From: Zea mays
Lineage: Eukaryota; Streptophyta; Magnoliopsida; Poales; Poaceae
Assembly: GCF_902167145.1 (NCBI RefSeq)
Contig: NC_050096.1
Span: forward strand, 77,434,683 to 77,498,682
Length of the DNA: 64,000 bases
Reading direction: 5' to 3'
Below the pieces are notes generated by a model. It was not told where the DNA came from, did not search any database, and saw nothing but the letters and a program-made list of their open reading frames with translations. The position numbers were made by a program, and so were the translations under genes. Shown piece by piece: positions 54,542 through 64,000 of the stretch (its first letter is position 1; each line of letters begins with the position of its first letter).

Positions 54542-56279
54542 TGTCGGCGTTTTGAGACAGGGGGGTCCCTAAGCCGACGAGTGAGTGTGCTGCGTGCCCC
54601 AGCCCAGATGGGTCGAGCGCGTGGGCGAGCGCGAAGGGGGGAGAGGCGAGGTGGCCGGAGTCGAGCGTGAGAGAGGTGGAAGTCCCGCGGCCTTCGTGTT
54701 CGTCCCGCGCCCAGGTCAGGTGCGCTTGCAGTAGGGGGGTTACAAGCGTCCACGCGGGTGAGGGAAGCGAGCGGCCCCAAGAGAGCGCCTGTCCCGTCCT
54801 CGGTCCCGCGCGGCCAACCTTTTCTAAGAAGGCCCCGGTCCTCCCTTTTATAGTCGTAAGGAGAGGATCCAGGTGTACAATGGGGGGTGTAGCAGAGTGC
54901 TACGTGTCTAGCGGAGGGAGAGCTAGCGCCCTAGGTACATGCCAATGTGGCAGCCGGAGAGATCTGGGCACCCTGCTGGCGTGATGTCGTGGCTGTCGGA
55001 GGTGCGGCGGAGCCTGGCGGAGGGACAGTTGTTTGGAGCGGTCGAGTCCCTGCTGACGTCGTCCTGCTTCCGTAAGAGAGCTGGGGGCCGCCGTCGTCAT
55101 AGAGCTTGTGGAGCGCCATCATTGCCCCTCCGGCGGAGCTGGCCGGATGGGACGCCGGTCTTGTTCTCCATGACCCGAGTCGATTCGGGGTAGGATGATG
55201 ATGGCGCTTCCTGTTGACGTGGCGGTCTGTGCCCTAGGCGGGGCGACGTGGGGGTTCCTCCGAAGCCGAGGTTGAGTCTGCCTTCCGTTGCCGTGGCCGA
55301 GCCCGAGCCATGGGGTCGGGCGAGGCGGAAGTCGTTCGGCCGAGGCCAGGGCGGAGTCCGAGCCCTGGGGTCGGGCGAGGCGGAGGTCGTTCGGCCGAGG
55401 CCAGGGCGGAGTCCGAGCCCTGGGGTCGGGCGAGGCGGAGCTTCGTCGTCTTCCGGGTCTTAGCCCGAGTCCGAGCCCTGGGGTCGGGCGGAGCGGAGTT
55501 CGCCGTCTTCCGGGTCTTAGCCCGAGTCCGAGCCCTGGGGTCGGGCGGAGCGGAGTTCGCCGTCTTCCGAGTCTTAGCCCGAGTCCGAGCCCTGGGGTCG
55601 GGCGGAGCGGAGTTCGCCGTCTTCCGGGTCTTAGCCCGAGTCCGAGCCCTGGGGTCGGGCGGAGCGGAGTTCGCCGTCTTCCGGGTCTTAGCCCGAGTCC
55701 GAGCCCTGGGGTCGGGCGGAGCGGAGTTCGCCGTCTTCCGGGTCTTAGCCCGAGTCCGAGCCCTGGGGTCGGGCGGGGCGGAGTTCGCCGTGGCGCCTTC
55801 GGCAAGGCCTGACTGCCTGTCAGACTCACTCTGTCGAGTGGCACTGCAGTCGGAGTGGCGCAGGCGGCGCTGTCCTTCTGTCAGACTGGCCAGTGGAGCG
55901 GTGGAGTGACGGCGGTCACTTCGGCTCTGCCGGGGGCGCGTGTCAGGATAAAGGTGTCAGGCCACCTTTGCGTTAAATGCCCCTGCAATTTGGTCAGTCG
56001 GTGCGGCGATTTAGTCAAGGTTGCTTCTGAGCGAAGCCAAAGCCTCGGGCGAGCCGGTGATGTGTCCGCCATAAAAAGGGGGCCTCGGGCGAGACGGAAG
56101 TCTCTCGAGGTCGGCTGCCCTTGGCCGAGGCTAGGCTCGGGTGAAGCGTGATCGAGTCACTCGTGTGGACTGATCCCTGACTTAATCGTACCCATCAGGC
56201 CTTTGCAGCTTTATGCTGATGGGGGTTACCAGCTGAGAATTAGGCGTCTTGAGGGTACCCCTAATTATGGTCCCCGACA
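54542..56279 (-). repeat. 5' LTR of element G
   Basis: Co-linear with 42383-44120 at a constant offset of 12,159. The six 57-bp repeats lie at 55448-55789. Confidence 0.95.
55448..55789. repeat. Six tandem 57-bp repeats in the G 5' LTR
   Basis: Same unit and number as at 43289-43630; one unit reads CCGAGTC where the others have CCGGGTC. Confidence 0.95.
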
Positions 56280-56284
56280 CTAAT
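56280..56284. repeat. Right target site duplication of element G (CTAAT)
   Basis: Pairs with 42378-42382. Confidence 0.95.
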
Positions 56285-58560
56285 CTTTGTTTTATGTCCA
56301 GATTAGGGTAACTAGTCGTATAAGGTGAATATCCAAAGGTAAGATGGAATCGGTCAAGATGAGATATACATGGGTGAGGCAGACTACATGATGTAGGTCA
56401 AAAGTTTGTTTGATGTTAGGTGGGGATAGATAGATTATACAATCCATCATGACTCTAAGGTTGGGTTAACTCTTTTGCCCTTAGTCGAGTTGGTCTAATG
56501 CACTAATTTTAGGTTTAAGTGCATGAGGGGAAACAAGGTTTACAGGAGTAGGATCTAGTTTATTTCACTAGTGTTAACTTGTTAAGTGACCCACATTAGA
56601 TTGAATAAGCTCTAGATTAGTACAAGTTGAGTGTGTTATGTCAAATTTCAGTTGGGTGACTTTGTTTTAGGCACGGCTTGGAAGAACAATGATGTATATC
56701 ATTGAAAATATGTAGGTTAAACTGGTAGATTAAATTTTTTCTATAGACAAATTAGGCAATTTATCAAGAATGTGTAGGTCGTTGGTCTAATGTGCTAAGT
56801 TAAGTTAACATCTGGCTAGTAGGGTCTAATCTCTTCTACCAATATCACTAATCCATTTAAATCGATCATATTATATTAGATCACATTTGATTTTATAATC
56901 CTATTTAGGAATATAATTTAATTAAGCATATCAAACTGACTTTATTTTTACGAAGTTCTAGTATCTCCTTTTTTCTAAGTGGAACTTCCAATTAGTATTT
57001 TTTGTATACCTAAAATTTTCATGTCATTAGCAGGTGTGGCATAGAAAACAAGGGTACATCAGGTTTTAGCTATTAGGTGAGTGTAGAGAAGATTTGAGGT
57101 AAAAGGAAGTTAGGTAAGGGAGACTTTTATTCCATGTAATGGATCTTGATTCATCTGAAGATCTGTTTCTACTCATATTCTTCATTGTCGAGGTTAACTT
57201 TCTTCTTGGGTCTGATTTAAGGACCATCGGTTGTGGTGTTAAATGCCATTATCTAAGTTGAGATAACAATGCGGGTACATGGCGTAGGTAGATTAAACAG
57301 AGTTTTACTTTGCCTTTGAGATAAATGGGTTGGGCAACCTATAACATAGGCTAGGTCGTGGTTCCACGAACGAGTTGGTCTAAGACACCAATTTAGGTTT
57401 AAAACCCATTTACAGGAATATGGTCTATCTATGTTACAAATATTAACTAAGTTTAAGTCACTCCCTTTAGATTGGATCATATTAGATTAGGTAGGGTCTA
57501 GATTAGATTGGATATAACTAGATTAGACTAGTTTAAGTTAGATAGATCTACCAGGGTAGGATATATTATTAATATATGTTAGAATCTTTTGAGATAGGAT
57601 GCATTATATGGTAGAGATAGGTCAGAGTCTCTGTTAGATTAAAACAGAGGGGTTATGCAACTATCAAATGGTTAAGGTAGTTGCATATGGTCGAGTTGGT
57701 TTGTCGTTCTTAATTTAGTGTAGAGTGAACATTAGATTAGCTCAACTTAAGGTTAGCCTTCGTTAGGTTAGATTAATCCATCACATTAGATCATATCTAA
57801 GTTATATTTGTGTGACTAGATTAGACTAGATAAGATCTCATTATTTTGGATTAGATCCTGGTTGTTACTTTAGAATGAGATGAGTAAAGTGGTTAGGATA
57901 AGATGATTCCTTTAAGATAAGATGAATTTATTAAGATAAGAGAGAGTCTTTTAAGATAAGATGGATCTATTAGGCTGGATATATTCTAGTGGGGGTATTC
58001 TTAGTTGGTCTAGTTTATGTTATAAACCATTTATGAGGATAAGATATATATATATATATATTCTTAACATAAGATGAACCTATTAGGATAAGGTAGAATC
58101 CTTTAAGTTAAGAGGGATCTATTTAAAATAGATACACTTTAATGGAGGATAATCTAGGTTGTTTAGTTATCTTATGAATTTTATTTATTTATTTTTATGC
58201 ATATATGTATATGCAGATGTAATTGTGGACATTACTCCACAACTCATCACACTCAATCAAAGATCCAAATCAGACATGTATCATGAGAACAAACATTCAA
58301 GTACATAAATACCTATAAAAATATAGTTTTTTTGTTTTTGTTCCCATGAGTAGGTCTCCTGTTCCTAAAGGTCACTTTAGGCACATGATTTTAAAGTGTG
58401 AAATCCACATTTGTCTTTAGAAGGAAAAGGTAAGAATAATCAGAGTAAAGCAGAAATAGATGAGAAAAGATTAAGAATAGTTTAGAAAGGATCCGAGCAG
58501 CAAAGGTAAGTAAGTATTGGTTGGCCAGTTCTATCTAGGTTTCATCCTACAGTCAACATT
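56285..58560 (-). other. Element D non-coding leader
   Basis: 2.3 kb of AT-rich DNA with many TTAGATTAGAT/ATCATATTAG-type motifs, repeated AAGATAAGATG units (57900-57965), and a TA run at 58047-58062. No ORF with a recognisable product. It lies between the primer binding site and the gag remnant, so it is an unusually long leader. A related fragment is at 63768-64000. Confidence 0.7.
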
Positions 58561-58572
58561 CCTCTGATACCA
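58561..58572 (-). other. Primer binding site of element D
   Basis: Minus-strand TGGTATCAGAGG, four bases from the 5' LTR; initiator tRNA-Met type. Confidence 0.85.
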
Positions 58573-58576
58573 GTTT

Positions 58577-61500
58577 TGTCACACCCGAATTTAAGGGACA
58601 AAGCCGGGTGCATCTCATATATGCGCTAAAGAAGACAACACATATAATAACAGAGTGTATAGAGATAAATGTCACAATATCATCTGAGTACTTATTACAT
58701 AGCGGAAGTCTTACAAAATAAAAGATAAATATAAAATGAACTAAAGTCCATCCTTGGCTCCCTAAAGTCAACTAGGAGACGCCACCTAGATCAAGTCGAA
58801 CTCCTCGTTGTGTGGCTCCTCTTGAACCACCTGTTCTTCTCCTGTGGGGGTGTGAGACAGCAAGGGTGAGCTCACACATGTTCATCGCTCAACAAGTTGT
58901 GGAGAATAATGTGCATGAACTCACCAAAGGTGGGAGTTCATGTGATGTGTAAGACTGATCGACAATAGGGGTTAAAGCTGAGCATTGCTTTTAATAAGTT
59001 GATCAAATTTTATTAGCAGTTACTAAATGTAAGTAAATACCAACCATAATAAGAATAATAGAATAAAATTAATAGATAATCCCATGCAATGCATATGACA
59101 AATTAAATTTAGTTCCATAATTTAATCATGCGAGACTCCTGAGCTACTCATGACCGTGAGCTCGGCTAGTATACTAGTTTTACACTCTGCAGAGGTTGTA
59201 CCCTTTACCCACAAGTCATGTTACCCATCTGCTAAGGGGTCATGAATTCCATACACCTCTACCAAGGAAGCGAGGTAGGGTAACACTACGAGGCCTTTAC
59301 AAAGTTCCACTAGCTTTTGAAAACCTGCTACAGTTTATGGGAAGAGCACTTGCAAGAATCCCTCGTCTGACTGCCATGGCAGCAAAATCAACCCGAGAAA
59401 CTCCCTACATACAACTCCCCTACTGCCCTTGCCCCTTTTGGGTAAGGTAGTCTTCCACTAGCCTTCGTAATTAGTCAGCCAAGGGGTCTCATTCCTCCCT
59501 TGTGGTAGCACGTGTTTCTCAAGTTAAGCTCCATGTTCCATTTAACAGTAATGATCTTGACATGAACATAAATAAAATAACAGAATAATTGGAACATGGA
59601 TATAATGAAATTTTAACCCAAAACCATATAAAGCAATAACAAAGCTACCCAAATAATTCAGGGATAAACAAGGTAAAAGATAGTCATACTAGGGTGACCT
59701 ATTGGGTCCCATCAAAATTAAACCTATGCATTGATAAGTGATAATAAAGAACATTCTTGCATAATAAATGGGGTCAAGGGCACAACTTGCCTGGGACTTG
59801 AGATTCCAGGTACCAGGATGATCCTTAGATTCTCGTGACCTCACTGCTAGTCGTAGCAATACAAACAACCATGGTATAGACAAAATTAACATCACATCAA
59901 ACATAAGACAAATTGCATAATAATAATCTACGCGTTGCTACGAGATCGTGGGATCGAGAACTATTAAGATCCGGGTCGTGGTTAATGAGTTATGATTTAT
60001 GCGAGATCTATGTGATTTATCTATTATAAATTGACCAGTGTACATCTTATGAGAGAATATCTTATAAATAATTAACTTAGCATTAGTTTAATTATAACTT
60101 GACTAGAGATCATATTTTACTCATATTATAATTATGGACAGGTTATATTTGATTTAGAAGAGCTAATCTAGTAGACATAGGATAAATAAATATATAACTA
60201 TAAAGTTATGTAATATGGTCTAATTAATGCTATTACTGCGTAGTAAATACTTATACGAAACTAACACAACTGGAACGAGTCAATTCGAAATTAAAACGAA
60301 GGAGTTATGATTTTTTGAAGGTTTTATGTATTTGATACAAGATTAATTAAGAGATACATTTTAATATGGTTTTATGTCAAAACAGAGACACTAGGTGATA
60401 AACAATAATATTACAAAATTATAGAAACTAGAATGGATTAATTTGGACTTCATATGAATTGTATATGAACTAAACAAGTTCTAGCATTTATTTTCACATT
60501 AAAAATTATTTTCTAACTACTTTTACTGGATTTTCTAATTCTCTGGAGTAGGCATCAAATTCTGTAAAATACAGGGGCCCCTACGCAAGATTTCTTAGAC
60601 CCAGTGAATACAGGACTGGACCGCGGGTTTATTTTGGAAAACCTGAGGGTCACGGATGCAAAACGGTCGCGGCCGGGGGGTATTGGTTCACTGCCACCAT
60701 CCGATCTATTCCGGATGGCCTAGATCAGATCCGACTATCCTTAATCGGTACGCGCCCGCGACCGTCAGATCAGCAATAAACGGACCCGATTTAAACGTCA
60801 TACCCTAATCGGACAGCTCATATCTAACTCCGAAACAGTATCCTGCCCGCGCGATCGCAACCCTATGATAGCCATCCAATGGCTAGCACCCATTTCCCCA
60901 ATCCGACGTAAGGTGCGGCGGTGCCATTACCGGCGCACGGCCACTCGCCGATCCGAGCGCGAATCCCCAAATCCAAGGGACGGTAGACGGAGCAGAGATG
61001 AAGGCGAGTCATACTGAGGCGTTCTCACCGTCGGTGGTGACGAGGATGAGGCTTGTCGACGTGATACGACAGAACAATGGCGACGGTGGCGTGCCGATGA
61101 GAAATTCCCTTCCCCTCGCCCACCGATTCGGCCAGTTGAGACCACAGATATCAACCCCATGGCCTAGTGAAGCACCAGGCGACCGTCCCGACCCGAGCGC
61201 CTGCGTAGACGAAGATCCCCAGCAGCGGCACCGGCGGCACCCAATCCTTGTCCACGGCGAGGATGCACACCGTTTTGCCCGATCCACGCGGTGGTTGCCA
61301 AGAAGGGAAGACAGTGCATCGTTTTATAATCGGGCAAAGTCCGATACTGAGGTCAGAGGGATTCCAGCACCTGCCTCCAACCCATATCGGTGAGCAGCGC
61401 GGGATCCGTTACGGGCCTAAGCTTGAGGAGAACAATGACAAACATGACCCACACGACAGTGATAGCAGGAGCGCGTGGATAAGGAACTGCGGATGACGAG

Positions 61501-61752
61501 GCGGGCCCATCAGTCACTGGCGTGGAGGTGGCCACAGGGCTGGCGCGGTGAAGGTCCTTTGTGGACCACAATGAGGCAGTAGCGCGGAGTAAGGGAAGGT
61601 GGGCCGAAGTAGATTGGGCCCAGGACGCGATCTCCCCCTTTTTCTTTATCTGTTTTCCTTTTCTTATCTTATTTTTGAATTTTAAATTTGAATTCAAATT
61701 TCCTGGTGAGTCTCACATTTAGGCTAATTGCACAAATTCAAACCTTAGTATG
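58577..61752 (-). repeat. 5' LTR of element D, truncated on the right
   Basis: Matches the left D LTR with element B removed; shows the uninterrupted B target at about 61311. It stops at TTAGTATG, where element E begins, so about 680 bp of the LTR is missing. Confidence 0.88.
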
Positions 61753-61866
61753 TGAGAGCACCTAGAGGGGGGTGAATAGGTGATCCTGCAAAATTCAACA
61801 CTAATAGCTCAGAGCACCTAGAGGGGGGGTGAATAGGTGATCCTGTAAAATCAAACACTAAATAGC
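61753..61866. repeat. Duplicated terminal segment of the E LTR
   Basis: TGAGAGCACCTAGAGGGG with the following ~40 bp occurs twice in tandem, the second starting TCAGAGCACC. They differ at several bases, so the duplication is not new, or two different LTR ends are juxtaposed. Confidence 0.8.
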
Positions 61867-63767
61867 GACAAACTTGGTTATTAAATTGTTAGTGCAACTA
61901 AGTAGCTTTGAAGCGAGTTCTTGTGAACACAACAATCACAGAGAAAGCAACACAAGAGACACGATTTTTATCCCGTGGTTCGGCCAAGTAAAACTTGCCT
62001 ACTTCCACGTTGTGGCGTCCCAATGGACGAGGGTTGCACTCAACCCTTTCAAGCGATCCAATGATAAACTTGAATACCATGGTGTTTTTATCTTTGAGTA
62101 CTCTTCCCGTTTGCGAGGAATCTCCACAAGTTGGAGCCTCTCGCCCTTACAATAAAGATCACAAAGAAAGCACAAGAGTAAGGTTGGGAGAGCAACACAC
62201 ACAAGACTTAAATCCGCAGCACAACCACGCACACAAGCCAAGACTTGAGCTCAAAACACAGCACATGGAGTTTGCAACTCAAACGGAGCTCAAATCACTA
62301 ACACAGCGAATCAAATGCGTGGAGACGGAGTCTGGGAGTCTTAGAATGTTTCTTGGGAGCTTGGTTATTTTCTCCATGCGCCTAGGGGTCCCTTTTATAG
62401 CCCCAAGGCAGCTAGGAGCCGTTGGAGATCAACATGGAAGGCTATCCTTACCTTCTGTCGAGTGGCGCACCGGACAGTCCGGTGTGCCACCGGACAGCCA
62501 CTGTAGCTTGTCTGTTGCACGATCTCCTTCCATATCGGGCGCATCCGACCGTTGCTCCTCGGGGCTGGTTGGCGCACCGAACACTATCCGGTGCACCCAG
62601 CCGACCGTTGGAGCTGGCCACGTGTCGCGCGTTGATCGCGTGGACAACCGTTGCCACTGGCACCGTTGGCTCACCGGACAGTCCGGTGCACCACCGGACA
62701 GTCCGGTGAATTTTATCCACATCACCTTTTTCTTTTCCCGAGAGCGACGAGTTCATCGCGGATGACTCACCGAACAGTCTGGTGCACCACCGGATAGTCC
62801 GGTGAATTATAGCCGTACAACTCTGTCGTTTCCCGAGAGCAGCTGGTTCACCGTCGACCCGCCTGGGGCACCGGACATTGTCCGGTGCACCACCGGATAG
62901 TATGGTGTGCCAGGCCGAGCTGGAGTTGGTTGTACACAACCAACTCTTCTCTAATTCTTTTCTTCTTCTTTTGTCACTGTTTCTAGCACTTAGATAAACA
63001 TGTTAGTACTCAAAAACAATGTACTAAGTCTAGAAACATACCTTGTATCTTGATTTGCACTTTTCACACATTTAGCACATGAGGACTCAATTAATATGTG
63101 TTGGGCATCTAATCACCAAAATACTTATAGAAATTTCCCAAGGGCATATTTCCCTTTCAATCTCCCCCTTTTTGGTGATTTATGCCAACACATCAAAAAG
63201 CAACAAAAGGAAGTGCAACATCAATGCAAATGAAGACCAAATTGTTTTTGCTTATGATTTGGCATATTTGGATCACTCTTTGCAACCACTTGGTTTGTTT
63301 TTACAAATGAAATTATTTTTCCTATCTCTAAGTCAAACACACTTGTTTGGTCAAATCGAGAGATATTCTAAGAGAAAAATTGATCAAGTGCCAAAAACTC
63401 CCCCTTTTTCCCATAATCAAAATTCTCCCCCATAAGAGACCAAATTTTGCAATAAGAGTATTTTGGACAAATTAAAAATTCTAACTCTATTATTTTCAAA
63501 ATTCACAAGTGGTTGGCTGATCCATTTGCTTTGGCCTTAATTTCTCCCCCTTTGGCATTAAGCACCAAAACGGGATCATTTTTGGCCCTTTAACCCCATT
63601 GCCTCACCAAAAATGTCAATTAAGAGCAAAAAGGCAATGAGATTGCAAGTATGAACTTGGAAGTAAGTACACTAATACCGGAGTGCAGTGGAAGTCTTTT
63701 CATCGTCCAAGTTCACTTTTCCCTTTCAATGCACCTTTGAGACTACATCAAGTGTACTCAAACAAAC
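61753..63767 (-). mobile_element. Element E: truncated Copia element (3' LTR and 3' spacer only)
   Basis: A minus-strand LTR (61753-63159) of the TGAGAGCACC…CCCTTTCA type with minus-strand TATAAAAG near 62392-62399 and a palindromic U3. The polypurine tract and spacer follow, homologous to the H, A and C spacers up to about 63767, where similarity stops inside ACAGGTTAG. No gag or pol. The first 57 bp of the LTR end are duplicated (61753-61809, again from 61810). Confidence 0.88.
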
Positions 63768-64000
63768 AGGTTAGCCACCAATTTGGGCTTAAGTGAATTA
63801 GGAGTATGGCCTTATTCTTTGCACCAGCATTAAGTAACTGAATCTAGATGAGATCATATTAGGTTAGATAGGTCTACTTTCTTCTACCAGTATCACTAAT
63901 CTGTTTAAGTAGGCCACATTAGATTAGATCATATTAGCTTAGATCACATTAGATTCTATAATCCCATTTAGGAATACCATTTAGTTAAGCATAACAAGCT
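63768..64000 (-). mobile_element. Fragment related to the D element leader
   Basis: Aligns with about 56790-56940: CTTCTACCA-TATCACTAATC, AGATCACATT, ATAATCC-ATTTAGGAATA, TTAAGCATA. Strand is given as for D. It is joined abruptly to element E at 63767 and continues past the window. Confidence 0.65.

Larger units (their letters stand above)
42383..56279 (-). mobile_element. Element G: young Tat-lineage Gypsy retrotransposon, complete
   Basis: 13,897 bp with two 1,738-bp LTRs of equal length and no indels between them. I count about 11 differences, all transitions. Perfect target duplication CTAAT. Order on the minus strand: LTR, primer binding site, gag-protease, RT with RNase H and an extra archaeal-type RNase H, integrase, a 3.9-kb 3' region with an antisense ORF, polypurine tract, LTR. 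The extra RNase H and the long 3' region with an antisense ORF are marks of the Tat lineage. By eye I would place it with maize xilon/cinful-like elements; the family name is not certain. Confidence 0.95.
22497..61752 (-). mobile_element. Element D: Del/Tekay-like LTR element without pol, interrupted by B(+C) and G
   Basis: A minus-strand element whose left LTR is 22497-25278 plus 40647-41770 and whose right LTR is 58577-61752 (3' end missing). Between them lies only 41771-42382 plus 56285-58576, about 2.9 kb after removing G. That interior has a primer binding site, a long non-coding leader, a gag N-terminal remnant and a polypurine tract, but no protease, RT or integrase. The LTR start TGTAAGGCCC and polypurine AGGGGGTAGGATT are typical of Del-type chromoviruses. 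It inserted in K (possible left duplication caaca, 22492-22496; right partner lost). Confidence 0.82.

Noticed and set aside
55119..55844. Proline/arginine-rich 241-aa minus-strand ORF
   Set aside because: Repeat-derived, as for the other LTR, and it spans the LTR and not the internal coding region.

Overview
The window is plant nuclear DNA, almost certainly maize (Zea mays). The evidence is a nested block of grass-type LTR retrotransposons (Copia elements of the Opie/Ji, SIRE-like kind; Tat-lineage and Del/Tekay-like Gypsy elements; a Cassandra TRIM with a 5S rRNA-like segment) around a single recognisable host gene. That gene encodes allene oxide cyclase, the plastid enzyme of jasmonate synthesis. 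Family names come from recognition of sequence character, not from a database search.

Layout. 1-629: right-hand LTR of a Copia-type element (J) inserted in the pol gene of a plus-strand Copia element H (630-13845). H is also interrupted by a complete minus-strand Copia element A (2060-11008, TSD gtaag). 13846-17441: old intergenic DNA with a Tourist-like MITE, a truncated Cassandra TRIM, a decayed piece of B-like retroelement and a candidate hAT-like element. 17688-18509 (minus): the two-exon allene oxide cyclase gene. 19957-22496: 3' LTR and adjoining part of a minus-strand Gypsy element K, with a plus-strand (antisense) ORF. 22497-61752: a Del/Tekay-like element D with LTRs of about 3.9 kb but only about 2.9 kb of internal DNA. 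Its left LTR is split by a gag-only Copia element B (25279-40641, TSD acagt), and one LTR of B is split by a Copia element C (31346-40493). The D interior is split by a young Tat-type Gypsy element G (42383-56279, TSD ctaat). 61753-63767: truncated Copia element E, inserted in the right D LTR. 63768-64000: a fragment resembling the D interior.

Nesting gives the order of events: K, then D, then B, then C, with G inside D as a recent arrival (about 0.6% LTR divergence, all transitions). H came before A and J.

Nothing here forms a bacterial-style operon or CRISPR system. Most coding capacity is retroelement gag and pol broken by nonsense codons and frameshifts. The nearest to intact are the gag gene of C (795 codons open) and the gag-pol of G (about 2,160 codons with a single in-frame UAG). 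A, C and G could once have moved themselves; B and D carry no pol and would have needed enzymes in trans. Points most worth a second look: the gag-only element B, the pol-less long-LTR element D, antisense ORFs at the same place in K and G, arrays of near-perfect CCGGAC/GTCCGG palindromes in the Copia U3 regions, and the +1 gag/pol junction shared by A and C.
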